Below, in pieces: positions 54,124 to 64,000 of a DNA stretch of 64,000 nucleotides (the stretch's first letter is position 1; each line of letters starts with the position of its first letter). The notes beneath the pieces are model-generated. The model was not told the origin of the DNA, ran no database searches, and worked only from the letters and a program-made list of their open reading frames with translations. Source of the stretch: Panagrolaimus kolymaensis (lineage: Eukaryota; Nematoda; Chromadorea; Rhabditida; Panagrolaimidae); NCBI GenBank assembly GCA_028622995.1, contig JAJQJQ010000029.1:1860001-1924000 (forward strand), given 5' to 3'. The position numbers were made by a program, and so were the translations under genes.

Positions 54124-57100
54124 AGCTTTTTTTTGGTTTAATATATTTTTTTATTCAAAAAATAAAAAATATATATCAATGAAAGCAACTAAAAAAATGT
54201 GAAAAAGATTAGAATTGAAATTAAAAAAGTAATATTTTATCTAAAAAAATAAATACGCGTGTTTTGAAATTTTTGTCGCGTTCATAAACAAACAAAATAA
54301 ATTACGGTATCGTCGCGAAGAAGAAGAAAAAAATGGACAAGAAAAAAAGCACACGATGAAAATGATAGGGGTTTGGTTGCGGCTGCTAAAAGTCACAAAA
54401 AAACAGAGAGACTAAGTAAGACAACCCGGAAGGAAATCATTTTTGTTATTGTAAATCACTGAAATCAAAAATAAAAAGTTATGAACAATGGAAGAAAAAA
54501 AATTTTGCGGCGGCCAAAAACAAGAAAAAAAAGTTAAAAAGTAAAAATTCGAGAGAGAGAGAATGACTTTTTACAATGGTGGGTAATTATGAGAGTCAAA
54601 AAGACAAAAAAAAAAAAAATAAAGTAAAAATAATTTAAAAAAGTATTTTACATTTAAGATTCTTAAAAAAATTTCTAGAAAAAAAATTTAAAAATGGGCG
54701 GGTTTTTTTTGTACATATATTTATTATAATTTTTTTTATATTCATATTATCCTTATATAAAAAAATCACCAAGATTAATTTATTAATTATTAATTTAGCA
54801 ATAAAAATTTTTTAAGTAGCTTCTTTAATGGAGAAAAAAAGAAGAGGGAGATGAGAGATAAAGAAAGATTAATAATTAATTGCACATAATTTTTCTATCT
54901 TTTCTTTTGCTGCATTTAAACGGATTAATTTAATTAATAAAATTTTTTTATTATTATTCGTTGTATTCATAAAAGCATTTAATTCTCTGAAAAAAATATA
55001 CATAGTTTTTATTTTTTTGCAATTGCAAAAATTTAATAAATTTTTTGGAGATTAAGAATGGTTTTTGAGATTTCATATTTGGTTTCAAAAAAAAATAAAA
55101 ATGGAAAAGAGTAACTGGAATTTGGCATTATTTTGATTACTATCATTTAAAAAAGAGTAACAAAAAATGAACAAATTTTTGGAAATTTGGATTACTCTAT
55201 CTAAATAAAGAAATGGAAGTATCAAGAACTTGGCAATATTTTGGAAGTTTTTGTTACTATCAAAGATTTAGAGAGTAATCAAAATTGACAGTATTTTAAA
55301 AAATTTAGTTACTATCGCTTTCATGTCATGGCACACGAGTGCTACAAAAAAACATGTTTTTTTGAAACAAGTATCTTAGACAAAATATGATATAAGCCTT
55401 TTGAACTCATATCCCAAAGCCCTTTTTTATTTTTTTGAAGGCGAGTCAAAGTCATTCCCTTTTTATTTTTAAGGTCTTCCTGCTTCTTAAGACTTACTTA
55501 CTACCATAATAAAAAATACTACTACGCATTCATCTTATCTTTTTTTTGAGCTGGAAAAAAATATATGTAAACAACAGCTCAAACAAACAAAACAAAAAAA
55601 TGTTTACATCTCTCATTCGAGGCAATAGATAGATATATTTTTATGATAATAAAAATGTCATCGTAAGATTAAAGATTCGAGTGAAGAAGTAAAAATTCCA
55701 CGCAATTTTTTTTATGAATAAAAAAAACAACATCCACATAGTTTGAATCTTGAGATAAGTTAATCCAGGAAATATGTACGTCAGAAAGAAAAGGGAAGAA
55801 ATAAAGAAGTGAAACATATTTATTTTCATGGCATGGAATGGATTTTATAAAGATGGGTCAAATCCAAAATCAAAATAGTAAACAAAAAACTTTGAAGAAG
55901 AAAAAAAATATGTGGGTGTTAGTTGGTTGTTTGTTTTTGATAGAAAGAGTTTTACATAGAAAAGAAAGTACTGGAATTTGACGATATTTTTTAAAATTAT
56001 TGTTACTATCATTTTATGGATTTCGACAAAAAAATTTTAAACTTTATTGAAAATTTAAATGTTGTGCTTCTGAGCAAAGTTATGAAACTTTCGATTTTTT
56101 TTGTAGGTAAAATTCCAGCACCACATATTTTTTTTCATTTTTTTTCCAACTTTAATAATCGCCAACTCGCAGGTGAATATTCAAATAATTAATGTTGCCG
56201 GGTGAGTTGCAACAACACTTTTCTTTTATTTTTTTAGAAACTCTTTAGTAACAAAAAAATTATTTTGAAACAGATGTTTTCCATCCAACTTATCCAAAAA
56301 TAAATGATAGTAACTAAAAATATAAAAACAACTTTGTTACTGTCTTTTTCGTAGTAAGGCCAAAGTATTTGGATATAAGCTACAAAAAATGTCAAAAAAA
56401 GAAGATAGGTTTCATCGGGTTTTTATAAATCTCGGTTTAATACTACTAAAAAAATATATTACATATTTTTGAGGTGGCAATGACGTACGTCTTTTAAGAA
56501 GAAGAAAAAACTGTGTTTTTGAATGAAAAAATAAATACGATGACACCGATGATGGCGGCACAACAAAAAATATATGTATGTATCTTCTCGAGAGATGACA
56601 ACAACAAACAAAAAAATATATATGTTTGAATATACGCGAGAGAAGAGAAGAGACTGCTGCTGCGTAACTAATCCTCCCATCCATAGATAGATTCAAAAAA
56701 AAAAAGAATGTTTTTGATATATCTATTTTTTTTTTATATTATTTAAAGCTTATAAATATACGGTGGTGTTTTTTTGTTGTCGTCTTCTCTTCTATCTTTA
56801 CATCCAAGGTTGGGATAAAAAAAAGTAAATAAAAAACAACAGACGAAAATGAAAAAAAAAAAAAGATTTGAAGATTTGAATAAGGATTTTTTTTCTTTCT
56901 TTATAAAAGTTTAAGCTGAATGAAGAAGATGTTATGAAAAAAATATATATAAATACATATATGAAAAGCACGAGGAAATAAAAATAAATAAATAAACTGA
57001 TGTTATTTAAAAAAAAATATAGATAAGGATTTGATTTTACAGTAATCTCGAAGAACGGATGAAAAAGCTTTGATGAAAAAAAACTTGAAGGAACAAAAAT

Positions 57101-60100
57101 AAAATAAAATTAAAAGTTTTTAGGTGCAATGTATTAAAAAAGCATGTTTATGGTGTCTTTAATTTTTTTAAAAGCAAATTAATTTATAAAATTAAAATAA
57201 AAACAATGAGATAAAAAATCGAAGAATATAATTTTTGTGGCAAACCCAATTTCGCGGAAGAAAAAAATAAGTAAAACTTATCAAAACAAAAAAGTTGAAA
57301 GAAAATTTTCTTGATTTATGCAAATATTTTTCCAAAAAAACCCTCTTGTAAAAAACTCTTTTATTATTATTTCCCGTCAAAAACAGTAAAAGTCATAGAG
57401 AGAGAAAAAGCAATAATTTACAAAGACAAAATCATTTAAAATGCTTTAGAAGCAGCGCCTATTTTTAGTTTTTAAATAATTTTTGTGGTTGAAATAAAAA
57501 AATCTTTTTTTCATCTTTTAAATTTATGAATGTTTGTATTTTTGACTTTAGTCTTTCTAACTAATATCTTTCAAGAGTTAATTGCTGCTTATTTTTTTTT
57601 TTTGAAACAGACATACAAGAATTAAAACAAGAAATAAGCATTTTTTTATGACTCAAAAAGAAGAAGGAAAAAAATATTTAAAATAAAAGAGTCAAAGCCA
57701 CTAAAACAAAAACGGAAGTATAATCGTTGACTAATTATCCTCAAAAAAAAAGATTTTTTCCTCTTCTCTTCATCTTTCACAGTTTCCGGATTTTCTATAA
57801 TTATGAAAATAGCCTAGAATAAAAAAAGGAGAAAAAATGTTTTTCAATGATACATTCAAAAAAGAAAATCTTTGATGTTTCATATTGTTACTGTTTTTAG
57901 AAAATAATTTTAGAATTCCTAAAATAAAAAATTAAAGAAAGTACAGTAAAAAAAGTGTAGCAAAGAAAAAAGCCGCAACATTAGTTGATATTTCCGAAAA
58001 TTTCCTAAATTTTTCAATACTAAAAAAGTTTTTATTCAAAAATTGTGAAATCATAAATTTTAAAATAAAAAATCTTTTATTAACCATTTTTTTAAAATTC
58101 ATTCAGAATTTTCCTATAACAAAATTCTTAAAATAAAAATTATACATTTTTTTGTTTGTAAAAATTTAGCTGCAAAAAAAAGTAATGGAAAACTGTTGTT
58201 ATTTTTTTTATATCCCTTTTATCAGAAAATCTTTAAGCTTTCTTAGGTATTTTTAATACCTTTCAAACTACTTTTTCTAATTATTATTTTAGAACCGGTG
58301 ATGGAGGTTTATTTATTATATATATAAAAAAAGCTGGCAGAAAAAACAAAAAGGAATTAACTACATTCCAAAAAGGATTGTTTTGCTGTTTTTCTCGGCG
58401 ATGTCGCTAATCACCGATTTTATATTTAAAAATAAATTCGTTCTTTGACAATTAAATACTGTACTTTTAGTAAATCTCTTACAGTAACTCGGCCGGAAGA
58501 TTTTTTTGTGATCAAGGTGTTTTTGCTAATAAAAAAATAGTTTTTGGAAATTCTTTAAATTTTTTGGTTATCTCATTAGCATTTTACCAACCGACTCATA
58601 AAAACAAACTCCTCGAGGAGAAAAATATTAGTAAATAACCATCTGTGTTTTTACAGTGTAAAATGATTATGGCGCCAATTAAAAAAAGAATAAAAACACG
58701 CCATCGGAAATTTCGTTGAGAATCATCACTTTTTTTTGTTTGTCGGTCGTCAGTTGATTAACCAATCCTTTTTTCATTTTTTCATTTTTTCTTTTTTTGA
58801 GTAAAACCGCCTTCATTTTATTGTTATTTCAAGAGAAAAATCATCGAGTAAATGATTATATCAATCTATAGTTTTCTGAGAAAAATTGATAAGAAAAACA
58901 ACAACGAAAAAAAATAACATTAATTTTCTCATAACTCCTTTCTCAAACTATTTTTTTATAGGGTCAATCAATTTTATTTCAAAATATATAAAAAAATTTT
59001 GTTATATTAAAAAATAAATGTTTAATGCTACAAATTAAAAAAGATTTTAAAATTTTTAAATTAAATAAAACTATTTCAAGCTTGAGCGATTATTATTTTA
59101 AAAAAATATACAAAAAAAATAAAATAAGACTCATATTTTTTAAATAATTAATTATTAATAAAACGTTCATATTTAAGTCAAAGAAGATTCAAACTATGAA
59201 AAATAGTATTTCAAAAAAATAAAAGAAAAAACTTAGAGACTTAATTATTTTTAAAAAAAATTAAATAATTACGGCTTCATTTTAGTATTTTAAAAGTTTT
59301 TTTGAAATTTGTGAAACCAAACAAATGAAACCTTTTTTTATAGCTTCAATTTTTATGGAAAAAAAATTCAGGAGCTCAAAAAATAAGCGCAAAAAAGAAT
59401 GTGATGTCATGATTTTTATGAAAAGAAAAATTTAAACTGTTTTACGATTGAATTTTGAATTTTTAACCCTAAAAATTCATGGAATCGTGTATTTTTTTTT
59501 GCAAAATGTTTCCGAAGCGAAACAACCCTCTTTTTTTCGAATATTCAGAACTGAAAAATCTAAATGTTTGAGGCCTTCAAAATATCTAACCCTTAAATAC
59601 CAACATAACTTTTGATCTATTTTTTCTTAGTCCACTCGTCGCCCACTGTATTTTTGTCCCACGCAAATATACATATTTTAACTAAAAAAACTCCACACTT
59701 TTGAATCATTTTGCAAAAACAAAAAATATAACCTAACAAAAAAAAAACAAATCAAGCTCAATAAATTTGTTTATATAAAAAAACCCAGGCATAATTAATT
59801 AATCGTTAATCTATTCACAAACACCTGGATTCAAATGGTAACTTTAGTTTGGTGTTGCCGTCGCTTTTATATTTAATTTTTTAATTTTGCAAGGGAAAGA
59901 GTAAAAATTCGTATTATTTTTTTAGCGCCTTTTTTAAATAACATATTTCGCTGCAACAAAGCGCAGGTGATTTTTTTTTTGCAATAGCATTGATCAACTC
60001 CGCCTCTGCCTCTGCACATTTTTTTCTTGAATTAAAAATTAAAAAAAGAAGTAAAACCCACATTTTTTTAAATACCAAATCAACATTTTTTTACCGTAAC

Positions 60101-62260
60101 TTTACCAAAAAAAATAAACCCACTCAATAACTTATTTTTGAATATTGCTGCCAAACATTAAACTAAATTCACAAAAATAAATGTTATGAATCTGTGAGAG
60201 TAAATATAATAAACCAAGCGTACCAGATATTTTTACCTTTATATATCCACTTTCATACCCATCCTAATTTGCCTCAAAAATTTGACATTTCAAAGAATTC
60301 TTTTTTTTATATTCTAATGTTTTAGTTTCAGCTATAGCGACTTCGAAAAAAGAAAAATAGGTACTTATAGCGAGATAAAAGGTTCAAAAATGCACCTTTA
60401 TGGCGCATGTAACTTACTTAATCTTTTAAAAAATTTCCGATCAAAAAATTAAGAAGTCTCCAAGTAAAAAAAAGTAAATAATAGAGATACAAACAAATGC
60501 ATTATTTATTTCATTAATTATTATTGCAAGAAGAGTACACCACAAAGAAGAAAAAAAGAGAAAAGAAATTCTTTGGCTACAAGAAAGAAAAAAACATTTA
60601 TTGAACCTCGAATCTGCTATAAGTATAAGTATTTTTTTTTTTTGAAAGAGTAAGTAGCTTTTCAATATTCTTTAATATCTTTCTTGAAAAATATGGAAAT
60701 AGAGATTTAAAGTGATTACTAACCTTTCCAAAGATTATTTTTACCGTAACCCTATCCTCTTGCCTTTCCATATCTTTCTCTATAGGTGGTTCGAGAATCC
60801 CATATGTTCTCTGTTTTTTTTTCAGGTAGAGGTACCCTTTTTTTCTTTGACGTCCATACCCGCCGGCTTTTATCTCCGCATGTTGTTGGTTGTTTTTAAA
60901 CCCGAATAATATGAATATTTTAAAGCCATTCACAAAAGGTCAACAACACCGCCATCAACAAAAAAAGAAAAGAAGATATTATCTCTCAAAAAAAAATTTG
61001 AAATGAATAATCTACTTTCGTTGTTTTCATTTTTTACCTCTCAAATATTTCCATATTTTTTTTGGAATTTGGAATGTGTTTTTGCGCTTTTAATAAGCTT
61101 TATTTTTGGAGCTTTGAAAAAAATTGATCAAATATTTTCAAGGGATTTTTTTGTTGATAATACATTAATTTTACAGTAATCTAGATTTTAAAATGCTTAA
61201 AAAGACAAAGTTTCGAAATATTTTTTTATATAAAAAAAGGAAAAAGTAACTTCAAAGCAAATTTTAAAATCCAACAAAAAACTAAAAAGAAGTAAACTAA
61301 AAAGAAGAAAGCATTTATAAAATTTTCTAGAAGAAAAAAAATGAAAAGAAGAGCCGAGCCAAGCCATCTTTGAATGATGGTGTAAAACATAATTTCTTCT
61401 TTCTTTTTTTTTTGTTGCGCAAATTCAATAATCTTAACTTTTTTGCCATTTTTTTTTGCAAAGGATTAATTTTTACAGTATCATAAATTTTTTTTTGCAT
61501 AACTATTCTCTGACATCTGTGAAAGAAGATTATTTCATTTTTTATGTACGATTCTCAAAAATTTGGGTGTTGGTGGATTTTTTCCTTGCTTTAACACTTT
61601 CACAAATATCTTAAGTGCCATGCACTTAAAAGGAATTTGGAATTTACAATTTAGACATTTTTTGAATGAAAAGAAAATTAATTTCCTTTGAAATTACAAA
61701 TGCAAGATGTAAAAAAGTCGCGGCCACACAGAGAATTCAAAAAACGGAGTAAAACGGAAATATGTGGATTTTTAGTAATCTTTTGTGTTGCCACAAAAAA
61801 ATTAGTTTTCAAACAATAGGGTTTTTTATTTTTGTTAAAATAAATATTTTGCCGAGAAACCTTTGTTTTTGAGGATAAAAAAATCCATCATTGTTCACAT
61901 TGATGATTTTTGTTTTTACGATGGTCTTTTCTACAGTAATAAAAGCCGCTTTTTATTTTTCGATGCACTCAAAAAAAAATTTTAAAATTAAAAAATCCCA
62001 GCTTAAAAGTAGTTGGTTACAGTATCCACCAAATATCATAGATCTTTTTTTTCAAAAAAATGCCTAAAATAAAATTAAAATTTCGTGGAACGTTCTTCTT
62101 TTTTCTTTCAAAATTATGCGCGCGTAAAATTATTCATATTTGCAAATGAATGCTTTTTGCTTTTAATACAACATATAAGTTTTAAGAAGGATAATAAAGC
62201 AAGAAATGAAAGTAATAAAGAAAAAATTATAATATGAAAAAAACAAGGGCCATAGTGCTC
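54124..62260. other. about 8 kb gene-poor AT-rich region upstream of the BTB-ZF gene
   Basis: No coding frame has domain-like or biased composition, and the ORFs present are Phe/Lys/Ile-rich shadows of A/T runs. Recurrent words are GTTACTATC (55253, 55308, 56002, complement 56306) and TACAGTA. Because it lies between a transcription-factor gene and the next gene, which starts at 63844, it may hold regulatory DNA, an unrecognised 5' non-coding exon, or nothing. No RNA gene recognised. Confidence 0.45.
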
Positions 62261-62297
62261 GATAGAAAGATCGGGCCTAAGTCCCGATCTTTCTATC
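62261..62297. repeat. short perfect hairpin, 15-bp arms
   Basis: GATAGAAAGATCGGG (62261-62275), 7-nt loop CCTAAGT, then the exact complement (62283-62297). It is GC-richer than its surroundings and 150 bp upstream of the tRNA-like sequence, so both may belong to one short repeat. It is too short for a normal pre-miRNA. Confidence 0.6.
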
Positions 62298-62435
62298 TAG
62301 CTAGGATGGGGTAAAATCACCCGTAGATTTCAGAAAAACTTTCGGAGGAATATGAAGTCCACATGGATCTCGAGTTATATGCAAATTTTCAAAATTTAAC
62401 TCAAAAATTTTTTTCCCTTTTCATCTCTTTTCTTT

Positions 62436-62508
62436 GTCTTTTTGGCGTAGTGGGTATTGCTTTTGACTGTGAGAAAGGAGTGGTTTGGTTCGAATCCCCG
62501 ATATCGTT
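62436..62508 (+). tRNA. degenerate tRNA-like sequence (tRNA-derived element or decayed tRNA)
   Basis: An A box TGGCGTAGTGGG (62443-62454) and a B box GGTTCGAATCC (62487-62497) are correctly spaced for a polymerase III internal promoter. A D-stem of about three pairs and a loop CTGTGAG, with possible anticodon GTG (His), can be drawn. The acceptor stem and most of the anticodon and T stems do not pair, so this is not an intact tRNA. A tRNA-derived SINE head or a tRNA pseudogene fits better. Confidence 0.4.
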
Positions 62509-63005
62509 TTTCGCCTATTTTGATGGGATTATCCAATGGATTATGTTTTAGATTATTTTTAAATAATTTTTAATGATTTTTAAAAATATTAGCGATATAT
62601 AAAATATGCAAATTTCTATGAAATTTGTAAAAAATCATTTTTTTTTTCATATTTTTTTATGCATTTGAAGGAAAAATAAAAAGCATATATTTTTTTTATG
62701 TTTTTTGTTGTTGTAATGTTTGAACTAATTATCCAAGTCTCTTTTTTTTTGAAATAGACAAAAAAGATTTTTCTAGAAAGTTTTACGTAATCTTTTTGTC
62801 AAAAATAAAACTCATAGCACGATTGCACGAAATAAAAAGAAAATACGGCAGAACCTTCTAGAAAAATCTTTTTTCTTTTTCTCAAAAAATGTGACTGCTT
62901 TGTTTATTTTTTTTTTTCAAAAACTATTTTTCGCGCTGCATTTTTCTTCATTTTTGTTGTTGTATTATATTATTTTTTGATTTTAAATAAAGTTCGTTTT
63001 CTTTT
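62509..63005. other. non-coding AT-rich spacer
   Basis: T-rich DNA between the tRNA-like sequence and the minisatellite. A 15-nt word CTAGAAAGTTTTACG near 62773 is loosely mirrored by ACCTTCTAGAAAAATC near 62852. No gene seen. Confidence 0.35.
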
Positions 63006-63580
63006 ACCAATATCAAGCATGCTTTTAGCAATTAAATAAGGCTTGATCTGCGATCTTTTTACCAATATCAAGCATGCTTTTAGCAATTAAATAAGGCTTG
63101 ATCTGCGATCTTTTTACAAATATCAAGCATGCTTTTAGCAATTAAATAAGGCTTGATCTGCGATCTTTTTACAAATATCAAGCATGCTTTTAGCAATTAA
63201 ATAAGGCTTGATCTGCGATCTTTTTACCAATATCAAGCATGCTTTTAGCAATTAAATAAGGCTTGATCTGCGATCTTTTTACCAATATCAAGCATGCTTT
63301 TAGCAATTAAATAAGGCTTGATCTGCGATCTTTTTACCAATATCAAGCATGCTTTTAGCAATTAAATAAGGCTTGATCTGCGATCTTTTTACAAATATCA
63401 AGCATGCTTTTAGCAATTAAATAAGGCTTGATCTGCGATCTTTTTACCAATATCAAGCATGCTTTTAGCAATTAAATAAGGCTTGATCTGCGTACTTTTT
63501 ACCAATATCAAGCATGCTTTTAGCAATTAAATAAGGCTTGATCTGCGATCTTTTTACAAATATCAAGCATGTTTTTAGCT
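63006..63580. repeat. 55-bp minisatellite, ten full units plus a partial one
   Basis: Units begin at 63006 and repeat exactly every 55 bp to 63556. Each contains ATCAAGCATGCTTTTAGCAA and AAGGCTTGATCTGCG, so ATCAAGC and GCTTGAT can pair within a unit, and AAGCATGCTT is itself a palindrome. Variation is minimal (ACCAAT or ACAAAT at the start; one unit has GCGTAC for GCGATC near 63491). The homogeneity implies recent expansion or gene conversion. There is no spacer diversity, so it is not a CRISPR array. Confidence 0.95.
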
Positions 63581-63843
63581 TCTTTATTAAACGTGTTTTT
63601 TTTTCACCGTGTTTTAATAATTTTCGTGCATTTTTTGTTGATTTTTTAATAATGTTTCATTTTTCAGATTCAAAGGCTTACTTTTGTATCTTACAATACT
63701 CAACATTGGATTACAATCACAGTTTTATTTCATTTTTTACACTAAACTTTCGAGTTTTTTACGATTGAATTATTAGTCCTTTTTTGGATTAAACTTTCGC
63801 GTTTTTATTTTTATTTTTTTAATGTGATTAAATCACACTTTAA
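63581..63843. other. 5' flank of the right-edge gene
   Basis: 263 bp of T-rich DNA between the minisatellite and the ATG at 63844. No defined promoter element. Confidence 0.4.
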
Positions 63844-64000
63844 ATGGATTTATCCATTGATGAACGAAGCCAATTGTCCAAAGGCATTAACTCGGACACA
63901 ATTGAAAATTTAAATCCTGACGAACTTATGTCAGGTGATGCTGTTTCGTTATTCTTTGGAAGTTTAACTTATGAAACACATCAAAAAGTTCTTTCTGTCG
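63844..64000 (+). CDS. 5' part of a gene cut by the window edge (unknown)
   Basis: An ATG at 63844 opens a frame that is uninterrupted to the end of the window, 52 codons: MDLSIDERSQLSKG, then NSDTIENLNPDELMSGDAVS and LFFGSLTYETHQKVLSV. The composition (mixed acidic, balanced hydrophobic, no A/T-run artefacts) is that of a real protein. No signal peptide and no recognised motif. The start is preceded by a TTAAAT context and a T-rich leader. Confidence 0.6.
   Translation, partial: MDLSIDERSQLSKGINSDTIENLNPDELMSGDAVSLFFGSLTYETHQKVLSV

Noticed and set aside
57000..62050. TACAGTA / TACTGTA words as a regulatory code
   Set aside because: They are frequent and loosely spaced in this A/T-rich DNA, and I cannot show by eye that they exceed background.
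62261..62297. Rho-independent terminator or pre-miRNA
   Set aside because: Eukaryotic context rules out the first; 15-bp arms and a 7-nt loop are too short for the second.
62363..62551. 62-codon frame over the tRNA-like sequence
   Set aside because: It is Phe/Leu-rich, has no homology I recognise, and overlaps polymerase III-like boxes.
63006..63580. CRISPR-like array
   Set aside because: The units are contiguous and identical with no variable spacers, and the window is eukaryotic; it is a minisatellite.

Overview
The window reads as nuclear DNA of a nematode. It is AT-rich with long A and T runs. Genes are split by mostly 45-60 nt GT..AG introns with T-rich acceptors and carry short UTRs, and several proteins look like nematode-type expansions. 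An F-box-like opening motif around YYMAMNP reminds me of families expanded in panagrolaimid (clade IV) nematodes, so I lean that way, but no marker here fixes the genus.

Layout. 2-154 is the tail of a gene. 1008-12671 is a six-exon single-pass membrane protein gene whose fourth intron has been blown up by transposons: a RepHel Helitron (2569-10745) followed directly by a short non-autonomous relative (10746-11987). The Helitron is itself broken by a hAT element (5810-7174), which carries a second hAT MITE (6257-6458). Two lysine-rich genes of unknown function follow (13127-14345, 14683-15463). Next come a SAMHD1-like HD-domain gene (18766-21148) with a decayed copy of its first exon downstream, an SLC17-like transporter on the minus strand (23017-25456), and a small secreted preproprotein (26217-26540). 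A direct segmental duplication (about 27.8-30.2 kb and 35.8-38.7 kb) carries two paralogous LRR/coiled-coil genes and brackets a serpin with a frameshift, a four-TM protein and a small Cys-rich membrane protein. An F-box-like gene (38797-39825) precedes the best-conserved block: ISCU (minus), OST48/DDOST (plus) and AAR2 (plus), with a perfect 93-bp-arm hairpin between ISCU and OST48. A nine-exon BTB/C2H2 zinc-finger gene (46593-54123, minus) has about 8 kb of gene-free AT-rich DNA upstream. The right edge holds a tRNA-like element, a 55-bp minisatellite and the first codons of another gene.

The identifiable genes are housekeeping and unrelated in pathway: Fe-S cluster scaffold, ER N-glycosylation, U5 snRNP assembly, dNTP hydrolysis and anion transport. 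The only functional grouping I can suggest is a possible OST48-AAR2 operon. The most unusual material is the transposon nest, in which the Helitron junction lies inside the host splice donor, and the inverted-repeat elements at 38.4 and 40.8 kb. Exon coordinates were derived by reading GT..AG junctions and checking that phases close; there is no transcript support.
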